This document shows, piece after piece, positions 33,555-42,254 of a DNA stretch of 53,384 bases; position 1 is the first letter of the stretch; every line of letters starts with the position of its first letter. This DNA is from Pseudomonas sp. Ant30-3 (GTDB lineage Bacteria > Pseudomonadota > Gammaproteobacteria > Pseudomonadales > Pseudomonadaceae). The notes beneath the pieces are model-generated. The model searched no databases and was not told where the DNA came from. It saw nothing but the letters and a program-made list of their open reading frames with translations. The translations under genes were made by a program, and so were the position numbers. The stretch spans positions 1-53,384 of the forward strand of contig NZ_JMCL01000083.1 of the NCBI RefSeq assembly GCF_000690905.1, given 5' to 3'.

Positions 33555-33992
33555 GTGTTTGAACTTTCCAGCTACTTTGGCCTGTTCCTGGCGGCATTCG
33601 GTGCCGCCACGCTGTTGCCAATGCAGTCTGAAGCGGTGTTGGTCGGGATGCTGCTCTCCGATCAGTACATCGTTTCAACGCTACTGGCGGTCGCCACCCT
33701 CGGCAACGTTCTCGGCTCTGCACTGAACTGGGTGCTGGGTCGCTCCATCGAAAAGCTTCGCCATAAGCGGTGGTTCCCGGTGAGCGAGAGCAAGCTCGAA
33801 AAAGCCCAGCAGTCCTATCTACGCTACGGGCGCTGGTCATTGCTGCTGAGTTGGGCGCGCATCATCGGTGATCCATTGACCGTCGTCGCCGGTGTCATGC
33901 GCGAGCCACTCTGGAGTTTTCTGCTGATCGTTACGCTGGCCAAGGGGGCTCGTTATCTCGTGCTGACCGTAATCACACTGGGGTGGACATGA
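33555..33992 (+). CDS. YqaA/DedA-like membrane protein
   Basis: 145 residues, GTG start, with about four membrane helices and the AFGAATLLPMQSEAVLVG and GNVLGSALNWVLGR motifs of the YqaA branch of the DedA/SNARE-associated superfamily. Members are small inner-membrane proteins of uncertain transport function, often next to metal or chromate genes. It lies between the RcnA-like gene and traX, overlapping traX by four bases. Confidence 0.75.
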   Translation: MFELSSYFGLFLAAFGAATLLPMQSEAVLVGMLLSDQYIVSTLLAVATLGNVLGSALNWVLGRSIEKLRHKRWFPVSESKLEKAQQSYLRYGRWSLLLSWARIIGDPLTVVAGVMREPLWSFLLIVTLAKGARYLVLTVITLGWT

Positions 33993-34729
33993 CGACTACT
34001 TATAGCCAGCAATCCCCGCTCAAGAGCCGAAGCAGCAGCCTGGATCTGATCAAATGGCTGGCGATGCTGACCATGGTCATCGATCACTTGCGGTTGGTGT
34101 GGCCGGAAATGAGCAACTTGTTCGTTCCGGGGCGGCTTTCATTTCCACTTTTTTGTGTCGCCATTGCGGCCAACGTGGCGCGCTCGAAACCGGGCGAGTG
34201 GCTGACGGCCGCGAACGGTCGCTACCTCGCTTTGACGCTGTTGTTCGCCGCCATTTCAGAAGTGCCTTATCGCTACATCAGCACCTCGGGATCATTCAAT
34301 GTGCTGGTTACCCTGGCGTTGGGGCTGGTGATTGCTTGGGGGTGGCAGCATCGCACCCTGCTGAGCGGGTCTATGGCGTTGATTACCGCAGCACTTGCCT
34401 ATGTGCTGGACGATCCATTGATGTATGGCTTTTACGGCGCACTCGTCCCAGCGGCCGTGTTATTAGCGATCAAGAGGCCCGGTATTTTTTGGTTGCTGCC
34501 AGCAGTTCTATGCCTGTTGAGCAACACTCGCAGCAGCATAGTGACTAGGGCAATGGACTTGGAAATCTATTCATTGCTGGCCTTGAGCACTGCTTTTGCC
34601 GCTCCGCTGATCGGACTCTGGCTTTTGCGCCAGACTTTTACCCTCAAGGTCTGGCCGGTGCGGCAATGGGGCTACTGGTTCTATCCGGGCCACCTTGCCG
34701 CTCTGCAAGGTCTACGGCTCTTGGTCTGA
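33989..34729 (+). CDS. TraX-family membrane protein
   Basis: 246 residues and about eight helices. The N-terminal DLIKWLAMLTMVIDHLRLVW (Asp-His motif), the GRLSFPLFCVAIA stretch and the C-terminal WGYWFYPGHLAAL are typical of TraX, the F-pilin acetylase family. It is not near any pilus genes, so its substrate is unknown. It is coupled to the YqaA-like gene (ATGA overlap). A GTG six bases upstream is an alternative start. Confidence 0.8.
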   Translation: MTTTYSQQSPLKSRSSSLDLIKWLAMLTMVIDHLRLVWPEMSNLFVPGRLSFPLFCVAIAANVARSKPGEWLTAANGRYLALTLLFAAISEVPYRYISTSGSFNVLVTLALGLVIAWGWQHRTLLSGSMALITAALAYVLDDPLMYGFYGALVPAAVLLAIKRPGIFWLLPAVLCLLSNTRSSIVTRAMDLEIYSLLALSTAFAAPLIGLWLLRQTFTLKVWPVRQWGYWFYPGHLAALQGLRLLV

Positions 34730-34767
34730 ATGGCAGAGAAAGGACTCTCCTCAAAACGGAAAACGAG

Positions 34768-35970
34768 ATGCACAGACGTTCATTACTCAATCTATTTCTG
34801 GCCGGCTTGGCCTTTGCCTTACCTTTGGACTTACGAGCCGCACAAGTCCGAAATGCTCGGCTGTGGAACACAGACGACAAGCTGCGGCTGGTGCTAGACC
34901 TAAGTGGTCCAACGCAGTACAAGACCTTCTCCCTGACGGCACCGGATCGGTTGATTCTCGATCTGTTGGGAACCGGCTTGGCCTTTGATTTGAGCAAACT
35001 GCAACTGGGTAACACGCCAATCCGCGCTATACGTTCTGGTCCTCAAGGCACAGGTACGCGAATTGTCTTGGACCTGGCTGGCCCCGTGCAATTGAATACC
35101 TTCATGCTGGCACCCGAACAGGCGCAGGGGCATCGCTTAGTACTGGATATTTCCAGCGCGGCATCTCCCCCAATTCAGCTCGCGGTGCCCGCTGTTCGGC
35201 AGGCTGAACTTAGTGATTCAGCTCATCCAAAACGCGACATCATCGTTGTTGTAGACCCAGGGCATGGCGGTAAAGACCCTGGAGCAGTCGGGGCCAAGGG
35301 CGAGCGGGAAAAAGATGTGGTGCTGTCAATTGCTCGGCAGTTGGCCAAACGGATCGAGCGGGAAAAGGGGTTTACCGTGCGACTCGTGCGCAACAGCGAT
35401 GTTTACGTACCGTTACGCAAGCGGGTGGAGATTGCCCGCCAACACAATGCCGACATATTCATTTCTATCCATGCGGACGCCGCGCCTCGACGTACCGCAT
35501 CCGGTGCGTCGATCTATGCGCTATCGGAAGGTGGAGCCACCTCTACTACTGCGCGCTGGCTCGCGCAGAAGGAGAACGGCGCCGAGTTACTCGGTACGAC
35601 CAAAAGCCTTGCGCTCAAAGATAAGGACCCCATGCTAGCAGGAGTGATTCTCGACATGTCGATGAGCGCTACAGTCGCAACGAGTCTGGAACTGGGCCAC
35701 TCCGTACTGAGAAGTTTGGCGAGCATCACCACTCTGCACCAGAAGCGTGTGGAGCAGGCGGGCTTTGCCGTTCTTAAGTCGCCAGACGTGCCGTCAATCC
35801 TGGTTGAAACTGGATTCATCTCTAACACACAGGACTGCCAGCGGTTAGTCAGCGCACGCCATCAGCAAGCGTTGGCCAACTCTTTGTTCGATGGGCTGCG
35901 GCAGCACTTCTACCGACGTCCGCCAGTGAACACTTATCTAGCTTGGCAGAAGGACCAGGAAAGATCCTAG
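34768..35970 (+). CDS. N-acetylmuramoyl-L-alanine amidase (AmiC type)
   Basis: 400 residues: signal peptide (about 1-24), an AMIN domain (about 25-130, NARLWNTDDKLRLVLDL), and a zinc amidase domain (about 152-385) with DPGHGGKDPGA, GEREKDVVLSIA, ISIHADAA and a catalytic Glu in LVETGFISNTQD. All four zinc/catalytic residues are present. It cleaves septal peptidoglycan in the periplasm. Zinc-poor conditions induce an extra amidase gene in some pseudomonads; the neighbouring ZnuA gene with its Zur box makes a similar accessory role possible here. Confidence 0.88.
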   Translation: MHRRSLLNLFLAGLAFALPLDLRAAQVRNARLWNTDDKLRLVLDLSGPTQYKTFSLTAPDRLILDLLGTGLAFDLSKLQLGNTPIRAIRSGPQGTGTRIVLDLAGPVQLNTFMLAPEQAQGHRLVLDISSAASPPIQLAVPAVRQAELSDSAHPKRDIIVVVDPGHGGKDPGAVGAKGEREKDVVLSIARQLAKRIEREKGFTVRLVRNSDVYVPLRKRVEIARQHNADIFISIHADAAPRRTASGASIYALSEGGATSTTARWLAQKENGAELLGTTKSLALKDKDPMLAGVILDMSMSATVATSLELGHSVLRSLASITTLHQKRVEQAGFAVLKSPDVPSILVETGFISNTQDCQRLVSARHQQALANSLFDGLRQHFYRRPPVNTYLAWQKDQERS

Positions 35971-36213
35971 TCTTATGTGGGCACTAGGGTTTTCATCATT
36001 CATGCTGAGTTGGTCGGTGGATTTCATCGGGGCTGACGAGTAACTTTTCAGCGACCTAGCTACTAGCCGCAGCATCCAAACAGTGTCGTAAGCATCGGGC
36101 AAATCCCATCAAAGCCATAGATGCGTATCTACACTGAACAGGCACTGACCTATGACCCGAAATATTGTGCCGATCGTCATCCGGCCCGGCTCAATCGTAT
36201 GCACAACTCCATA

Positions 36214-37203
36214 TCAAAGTTGATCAAGACACCCTGCCAGGCCGTCGCTGAGATTCGTCAGCAGTTGCTCGTAGCTGTTGGAGGCGGGTTTGAGACCAAA
36301 GCCCAGCGCATCCAGTTCGGCAAAATGCACTGGCAGGCCCTCACTCAAGGTTTGCGCCAGACGTGGACGCATGGGGGGTTCGCTAAATACACAGGTAGGT
36401 CCAGCAGCCTTGAGGCGTTCTCGCATCTCTGCGACGTGGCGTGCACCAGGCGGGACCTCGGCGCTGATTGCGAAAACTCCAGTATGCTGCAATCCGTAGG
36501 CCTCCTCAAAGTAGTCGAAAGCCTGGTGGAAGACGAAGAACGGTTTGCTTGCCAGCGGCTTGAGGCGCGCTTTTAGTTTGATATCGAGGGTTTTTAAGCG
36601 TTGCTCGAAGGCATCCAGATTTGCTTGGTAGCGAGCGGCATTGCCTGGATCGACAAGAGCCAGATCCGAAGCCATGCGTTCGGCGATCAACCGTGCATTC
36701 TCAGGTCTCAGCCAGAGGTGGGCATCAAGTGCACCGGGGCGATGAAGTTGGTCATGATTATCGACCTGCAATTCCGTTGCATGCTCTTTTTCATCATGCC
36801 CCTCAGATTGCTCCTCAAGAGGCTCGTCGTCATGTCGATGCTCCTCGCCAAAATGTCTTAGGTGCAGACCTTGCATATCTTGCACAGCTACGCTTTTGCC
36901 CTTTCGGCCATCAAGCACGGTAGGCAAGAAGCTCTCCAAGTCTGGCCCGATCCAGTAAACCAGGTCTGCTTCTTTTACCCGACGTAAGTCCGAAGGGCGT
37001 AACGAGTAATGGTGAGGCGAAGCACCTGATGCTAGTAACACATCAGGCGTCCCGACACCGTCCTGCACGGCCGCTGCAATAAGTTGCAGGGGTTTGATAC
37101 TGGTTAGAACACGGGTTTCGGCCAAGGCTGGCGCGGCTACCAACCAAGTCAAGACCACGGTGGGCAAAAGGTAAGAAAGGCGGGGCAAGACGGCATCACT
37201 CAC
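36214..37203 (-). CDS. znuA: ZnuA-type zinc-binding protein of an ABC importer
   Basis: 329 residues: signal peptide (about 1-28), then the cluster A-I metal-binding fold. The first ligand is in ASPHHYSLRPSD, followed by an acidic His-rich loop (about 118-150) typical of zinc-specific members. Further ligands lie in DAHLWLRPENA, FFVFHQAFDYF and FSEPPMRPRLA. It captures periplasmic zinc. No znuBC genes are near, so it would feed a transporter encoded elsewhere. A Zur box directly upstream predicts induction by zinc shortage, which is notable in an island otherwise devoted to metal export. Confidence 0.88.
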   Translation of the reverse strand: MSDAVLPRLSYLLPTVVLTWLVAAPALAETRVLTSIKPLQLIAAAVQDGVGTPDVLLASGASPHHYSLRPSDLRRVKEADLVYWIGPDLESFLPTVLDGRKGKSVAVQDMQGLHLRHFGEEHRHDDEPLEEQSEGHDEKEHATELQVDNHDQLHRPGALDAHLWLRPENARLIAERMASDLALVDPGNAARYQANLDAFEQRLKTLDIKLKARLKPLASKPFFVFHQAFDYFEEAYGLQHTGVFAISAEVPPGARHVAEMRERLKAAGPTCVFSEPPMRPRLAQTLSEGLPVHFAELDALGFGLKPASNSYEQLLTNLSDGLAGCLDQL

Positions 37204-37214
37204 TGACTTTGATG

Positions 37215-37227
37215 GTTATATGATAAC
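37215..37227 (-). promoter_or_regulatory. Zur box upstream of znuA
   Basis: GTTATATGATAAC fits the gammaproteobacterial Zur consensus GTTATA-N2-ATAAC exactly, 12 bp before the znuA start codon. Confidence 0.75.
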
Positions 37228-37445
37228 ATCCTGTTAGACCTGTATGTTGACGTCGATCCGTGAATTCTGGATTGAGCGATGGAGTGCATGTCCGCCGTTG
37301 CTTTGCAGCGCGCAGTACCCCCACGGCAGTGCTTCGAGGAGCCGGCCTGCTCCAGGCTGACCTTCAGGACGAGCTGGCCTCTTCAGATTTTGGCGGCCAG
37401 TAATGCAATTTGCCTGGAGCAGTCTTCAAGCAGGTGCTGACGCGT

Positions 37446-38756
37446 TTACCTACGCGGCCAGCGACGATGTTGATCATCAATGACATACGGATGTTCGTGA
37501 TCAGTGCCACTGTGTCCCTCCATGTGAGTGTGGTCATCCGGAAGGTTCTCATGGCTGTGCTTAATCGACTCTTGGTCATGAGCCGGACGCCAGATCACAA
37601 TACTGACCACCAGTGCGCCACCTGCCACGACGACGAGCCCAACAAACGACGCCGTTAGGCCGATGTTGGCACCCAACCATCCCGCCAGTGGGTATGTAAT
37701 CAACCAGCAGGCATGGGATAGCGCAAATTGGGCGGCAAACAACGCCGGGCGATCTTCGGCATGTGCCGAGCGACGCAGCAGTCGACCACTCGGGGTCTGC
37801 GCCAAGGAATAGCCCACGCCGAGCAGCATCCACAGAGGCAGCAGGAAGTTGTAGGTCGTCAGGTTGATGCCAATGGCTAGGCCGGCGACCAGTATTCCCC
37901 CGCCGAATAGCATCGCCGTTCGGTCTTTGATGTCTTTCAACACGCGAGGCAAGACCAAGGCGGCGATCATGGAGCCACCGCCAAAGGCGGCCAGCGCCAA
38001 TGCGGTAGAACTCTGAGGCAGAGCGAAGCGCGATTGCACCAACACCACTGTGTTGACGATGACCATTGCACTGGCAGCCGCTACCGTCAGATTGAGAGCC
38101 AGCAGCCCCCGCAGGCGGGGCGTGGCGAGGAATATGCGCATGCCTCGGGTGGTTCGCTCGTAAATGCTACGTCGTGGCGTCGGCTTCGCCTTAGGCAGCA
38201 GCACCGTAGAGACCAGAGCTGCCGAAGCAAGAAAACCGATGACCGTGCCGGCGAACAGGTTATGGAAGCTGATCACGGTCAGCAACGCAGCGGCGAGCAT
38301 CGGGCTGGCGACACTTTCAAGATCGTAGGCCAGACGTGATAACGACAAGGCGCGAGTGTAATCGTCCTCATCCGGCAGTATGTCTGGGATCGTGGCCTGG
38401 AAGGTCGGGGTGAACGCAGCTGAGGCCGATTGCAGGACGAAAATCAGCACGTAGATTTGCCAGACTTCCGTCACGAATGGCAGGGCAAGCGCGACCAAGG
38501 CCCGTACCAAATCCAACGAGACCAACATCACCCGTCGAGGCAGGCGCTCTGCAAAAGCCGCTGCAATCGGCGCAACGCCGATGTAGGCCGTCATTTTGAT
38601 CGCCAATGCTGTACCAAGGACGGCGCCCGCCTGGGCACCTGCGAGATCGAACGCCAGTAGACCTAGCGCGACAGTGGCGAGCCCTGTTCCTACGAGAGCA
38701 ATCACCTGGGCCAGAAAGAGGTGGCGGTAGGTTCGGTTGGCTAGGATTGTCAGCAT
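37446..38756 (-). CDS. MFS exporter with His-rich C-terminus (NreB-like)
   Basis: 436 residues with 12 predicted helices and the MFS loop motif AFAERLPRRVMLVSLD. It ends in a cytoplasmic tail of about 45 residues containing about nine His and many acidic residues (HSHENLPDDHTHMEGHSG). This layout matches NreB, a nickel exporter of Achromobacter and Cupriavidus. The start is the ATG at 38756; longer upstream readings lack a plausible start. A palindrome like that in front of the RcnR-type repressor lies 98 bp upstream, suggesting shared nickel/cobalt control. Confidence 0.75.
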   Translation of the reverse strand: MLTILANRTYRHLFLAQVIALVGTGLATVALGLLAFDLAGAQAGAVLGTALAIKMTAYIGVAPIAAAFAERLPRRVMLVSLDLVRALVALALPFVTEVWQIYVLIFVLQSASAAFTPTFQATIPDILPDEDDYTRALSLSRLAYDLESVASPMLAAALLTVISFHNLFAGTVIGFLASAALVSTVLLPKAKPTPRRSIYERTTRGMRIFLATPRLRGLLALNLTVAAASAMVIVNTVVLVQSRFALPQSSTALALAAFGGGSMIAALVLPRVLKDIKDRTAMLFGGGILVAGLAIGINLTTYNFLLPLWMLLGVGYSLAQTPSGRLLRRSAHAEDRPALFAAQFALSHACWLITYPLAGWLGANIGLTASFVGLVVVAGGALVVSIVIWRPAHDQESIKHSHENLPDDHTHMEGHSGTDHEHPYVIDDQHRRWPRR

Positions 38757-38854
38757 GATAGATCTCAAATGGCGAAGCGCGTGGCCAGTTGGTTGCCGAG
38801 CTTTTCTTGAAATAAAGAGAGCGATGGGCTTCGTCGTTATGGATGAACAGCCAT

Positions 38855-38870
38855 CCCCCCTAGGGGGATA
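38855..38870 (-). promoter_or_regulatory. second G/C-tract palindrome (putative repressor operator)
   Basis: CCCCCCTAGGGGGATA, identical over 16 bases to 32043-32058, and extended here to ATCCCCCCTAGGGGGAT. It lies in the upstream region of the MFS exporter. Confidence 0.6.
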
Positions 38871-39043
38871 TGGCTCAATCCTAAACCATAGGCACTGGCA
38901 GCTCAAGGAATAGGTGCTGAGCCTTTTATCGAATGCCTGAAGGAGAGTGAGTAAGTCGCTTGCCCAGCAAAGGCAATTGGCCATGCCAGGCTGTGTGTGA
39001 GAGATCTCACTCTGAATAACAATATGAGCATGGAGTTAGCCTG

Positions 39044-39175
39044 ATGAAACTATTTGCCCTTCTGATCATCGCTGTTCTTTCGATGACGTCCGTGGCTGCT
39101 TTCGCCCACAGCGGTGGTACTGATTCAAAGGGTTGCCATCGTAACCACAAAACGAACGACTACCACTGCCACTAA
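39044..39175 (+). CDS. secreted YHYH-type microprotein
   Basis: 43 residues: signal peptide ending AAFAHSGGTDS, then CHRNHKTNDYHCH at the C-terminus. This short motif of two Cys and four His recurs as the YHYH domain in secreted bacterial proteins and could bind a metal ion. RBS-like GGAG precedes the ATG, and a strong terminator follows 5 bp after the stop, supporting a real gene. It stands alone between the MFS exporter and the chromate genes. Confidence 0.7.
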   Translation: MKLFALLIIAVLSMTSVAAFAHSGGTDSKGCHRNHKTNDYHCH

Positions 39176-39179
39176 AAAG

Positions 39180-39207
39180 CAAAAGCCCAGCGCTAGGCTG
39201 GGCTTCA
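39180..39207 (+). terminator. intrinsic terminator, possibly bidirectional
   Basis: AAGCCCAGC, a short GC loop and GCTGGGCTT form a perfect stem (about 39184-39204), with A-rich and T-containing flanks. It serves the YHYH gene and possibly the minus-strand chromate operon ending at 39224. Confidence 0.7.
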
Positions 39208-39223
39208 GTGCGAGCGGGCCTCT

Positions 39224-39676
39224 TCACATCTGCGGAGGCCAGTTATGCGATTCGCCTTGGCATTCCTTGCACCAGGCGTAGAGCGCGTCATACATGATCA
39301 GGCCGTGCGCTAGCATCTCATGGTCGTCTGCAAAGCGCTGCGATAGCCCCAGCGAGATTGCGTACAGCCCAGCTGATTGCGGCGTCAGATCCAAGCGGGA
39401 GGTATCTGCTCCGCGCACGATCTTGGCCAGGTACTGCAAGGCAGGCTCACTGAGCCGATACTTTTTCAGAAATGCGTCGAAGCTGCACAACTCTCCCTCA
39501 TGGGTAAGCTCAACGCCGGGAATGTCGTAGGGCGCTGCGTCTTTCTCCGCTGCTATCCGCAGCACATCACCGCTGGGCACGTATAAAAAATCGGCCTGTG
39601 GATCGATAAAGCGGGTGATCAGCCAAGGACAGGCAATCCGGTCGATCTTGGGTCGTTCACGGGTAATCCACCTCAT
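39224..39676 (-). CDS. ChrB C-terminal-domain protein
   Basis: 150 residues: RPKIDRIACPWLITRFIDPQADFLYVP, PYDIPGVELTHEGELCSFD and a HGLIMYDALYAWC end. It matches the C-terminal half of ChrB (the region that includes RPWVDRLASAWLIRRFIDP in the full ChrB at 41111). Stand-alone versions are found in chromate-resistance operons and may be sensors or redox helpers. It lies 83 bp after chrA on the same strand. Confidence 0.8.
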   Translation of the reverse strand: MRWITRERPKIDRIACPWLITRFIDPQADFLYVPSGDVLRIAAEKDAAPYDIPGVELTHEGELCSFDAFLKKYRLSEPALQYLAKIVRGADTSRLDLTPQSAGLYAISLGLSQRFADDHEMLAHGLIMYDALYAWCKECQGESHNWPPQM

Positions 39677-39759
39677 GGAACACCTCCTGCCTAACTCAGT
39701 AGGCTGGGTGATCTGGCGAGCCCAGTGCCCGCCAAAAATTGTTAATCAACTCGTGCTCT

Positions 39760-41118
39760 CTAGCGCAGCAGATGCACTCCCAAGCCAACGAGCGCGCAGG
39801 CCATCAGCACCTGAATCACGCCGCGCTTGAAGCGGAATAAAGCAACTGCCGCAGCAATCGCGATCAGTGCGGAGGGCCAGTCCAGGTTGCCGCTGAACCC
39901 CTTGGGCCAAAGCACGTGGTAGCCGAAGAAACACGCCAGATTGAGAATCACCCCAACCACGGCGGCAGTAATCCCGGTGAGCGGCGCGGTGAACTTGAGT
40001 TCGTTGTGGGTCGACTCCACCAGCGGGCCACCGGCGAGGATGAACAGGAACGAAGGCAGGAAGGTGAACCAGGTCACCAGGCTAGCGGCGACGGCGCCGG
40101 CCAGAAACACCTGATCGGCCCCGAACACTTGCGAGACATAGGCCCCGACAAAACCGACGAAAGCCACCACCATGATCAGCGGCCCTGGTGTGGTTTCCCC
40201 CAGAGCCAGCCCGTCGATCATCTGGGTTGGAGTCAGCCAGCCATAGTGACCGACCGCGCCCTGGTAGACATATGGGAGCACGGCGTAGGCTCCGCCAAAG
40301 GTCAGCAATGCTGCCTTGGTAAAGAACCAGCCCATCTGGGTCAAGGTGCCTTCCCAGCCAAAGAGTGCGGTCAGAATTCCCATCGGTAACGCCCACAGCA
40401 CGGCGCCGACGAGTGCCAGCAGCGCCAGTTTCAACCAGCTGAACCGGGCATGCTCGGGGGACGGGGTGTCGTCATCGATCAAGGCCGAGCCGAAGGTTTT
40501 TTTGGCGGCGCTATGGCCCCCGGTCCTGAACTTCTCTGGAGCCAGGCGACCTCCGACATAGCCGATCAACGCGGCGCCCAGCACGATCAGCGGGAACGGC
40601 ACATTGAACGCGAAGATTGCGGTGAACGACGCTGCCGCAATGGCCCACAGCCAATTATTCTTCAATGCCCGTGAGCCGATCCGATGAGCTGCCTGTACCA
40701 CAATGGCCGTCACGGCGGGCTTGATGCCATAGAAAAGCCCCGCCACCACAGGGACTTCGCCAAAGGCGATATACAGCCAGGAAAGAGCGATCAGGATGAA
40801 TAACGAGGGCAGCACAAACAGCACCCCGGCGATCACTCCACCCCAGGTTCGATGCATCAGCCAACCGATATAGGTCGCCAGCTGCTGAGCCTCTGGCCCA
40901 GGCAGCAACATGCAGTAGTTGAGGGCGTGCAGAAAGCGTCGTTCGGAGATCCAGCGCCGCCGCTCTACCAGCTCCTGGTGCAGGATCGAGATCTGTCCTG
41001 CAGGCCCGCCGAAACTGATGAAGCCGAGCTTCAACCAGAACCAGAACGCCTCACGCAAACTGATCGCCTCAGGTCTGGGCAGATCCTGTTCAACGGCTGA
41101 TGGCGAAACCTTACTCAT
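39760..41118 (-). CDS. chrA: ChrA chromate efflux transporter
   Basis: 452 residues of the long-chain CHR family: two homologous halves with about 12 helices in total. It includes FWFWLKLGFISFGGPAGQISILH, the LPGPEAQQLATYIGW motif, and their C-terminal counterparts GWFFTKAALLTFGGAYAVLPYV and GETTPGPLIMV. It exports chromate across the inner membrane. It overlaps chrB by eight bases. Confidence 0.93.
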   Translation of the reverse strand: MSKVSPSAVEQDLPRPEAISLREAFWFWLKLGFISFGGPAGQISILHQELVERRRWISERRFLHALNYCMLLPGPEAQQLATYIGWLMHRTWGGVIAGVLFVLPSLFILIALSWLYIAFGEVPVVAGLFYGIKPAVTAIVVQAAHRIGSRALKNNWLWAIAAASFTAIFAFNVPFPLIVLGAALIGYVGGRLAPEKFRTGGHSAAKKTFGSALIDDDTPSPEHARFSWLKLALLALVGAVLWALPMGILTALFGWEGTLTQMGWFFTKAALLTFGGAYAVLPYVYQGAVGHYGWLTPTQMIDGLALGETTPGPLIMVVAFVGFVGAYVSQVFGADQVFLAGAVAASLVTWFTFLPSFLFILAGGPLVESTHNELKFTAPLTGITAAVVGVILNLACFFGYHVLWPKGFSGNLDWPSALIAIAAAVALFRFKRGVIQVLMACALVGLGVHLLR

Positions 41119-42055
41119 TGGGTTGTTCCTCTTTTACAAACTCTGCTAGCAGGCCATCGAAGATGGCGCTTGCAGCAGCCAGCAGGTGGTCATCATGGGT
41201 AATGGTTTCGCGCAGTCCTGCCAGTACCCGCTCGATGCCGGCAGCCTCCACCGGCTGAATGCCGCCGATATCGAGGTAATGCACCAAGGCAGCAATACGG
41301 CCCAGACCCGCTTCTTGAAGCTCAAAACTGGCTTGTAGAGTCTCAAAGGTCACGCGGTTGCCGACATGACTGAAAGTTGCGTCATCGAAGTCGAAACCTA
41401 ATGCATCGGCGGGACAGTCCTGTGGGCTATTCAGCCAGAGGATTCGAGCCTGTGGATCAATGAAGCGCCGAATCAGCCAGGCACTAGCCAATCGGTCGAC
41501 CCAGGGACGTTTGCGGGTTGCCCAAGCACGACCTTGATAATTGTCACGGTCGAGTATCGTTATAGCCTGGTCACAGCTATGGGGCTCATCCGTAGACAAC
41601 GCCCTGCTGATAGCCGTCTCAAGCTCCTGCAAAAAGGAGTCAATCTGCTGCTTCGGCTTACCTGGGAAGTAGTCGATACCGCTGAGCTGTTCGTAGCTTT
41701 TACGCAGCTTGCGAACTTGTTTGGTGGTGGCCAATGCGTTTTCAGAACTGAGCTGCCCACGGCATTCTTCGATCTCTGCGCGTAGTTTGGTGTAGTCATC
41801 ACTACGGTCGAATAGCTCGACAAAGCGCTCACCGTTGGGATCGACGACGGGCAGGATGTAAGCGGTACCGTTGATGGCCAAGATGTCCCGCTCGACAGCC
41901 CCCAGAGTTGAACGGCAGGCATCGCTATCCGGCAACAGATAGGCACCATCGCGCAAGACCGCCGCACCTGATGCTTTCAGAGCACGCCAGGCTCGCATGC
42001 GTTCAGTGGCATTGGCGGTGGGTAAGCCAAGAATTAGAGTCAGCCAATTTTTCAT
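41111..42055 (-). CDS. chrB: ChrB, chromate-responsive regulator
   Basis: 314 residues. An N-terminal region (about 1-130, WLTLILGLPTANATERMRAWRALKASGA) is of the transcription-repressor type. The C-terminal ChrB domain (about 175-314) has RPWVDRLASAWLIRRFIDPQA and FDFDDATFSHVG. ChrB is required for chromate induction of chrA. It is the first gene of chrB-chrA-(chrB-like). Confidence 0.9.
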   Translation of the reverse strand: MKNWLTLILGLPTANATERMRAWRALKASGAAVLRDGAYLLPDSDACRSTLGAVERDILAINGTAYILPVVDPNGERFVELFDRSDDYTKLRAEIEECRGQLSSENALATTKQVRKLRKSYEQLSGIDYFPGKPKQQIDSFLQELETAISRALSTDEPHSCDQAITILDRDNYQGRAWATRKRPWVDRLASAWLIRRFIDPQARILWLNSPQDCPADALGFDFDDATFSHVGNRVTFETLQASFELQEAGLGRIAALVHYLDIGGIQPVEAAGIERVLAGLRETITHDDHLLAAASAIFDGLLAEFVKEEQPNE

Positions 42056-42254
42056 GTAGAGTAAGTAATTTATTATGTAGTAACAATTACATTACTATTT
42101 GTCTGGGCGTTTGGAAAGCTGCCGTTCATAACCTTTGGCGAAACCACAGGAATTGAGGGATCGCGCAAGCAGGGTCAATGGGCGCTATGCGATGTGGAGA
42201 GCGTCAGATAGGCATCTCTCATGCTCTAGACGTTCGCGATGAACGTCCGGTTTT

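Noticed and set aside
36121..36576. 151-codon plus-strand frame starting before znuA
   Set aside because: Most of it overlaps the znuA 3' end on the other strand, and the rest has no motif.
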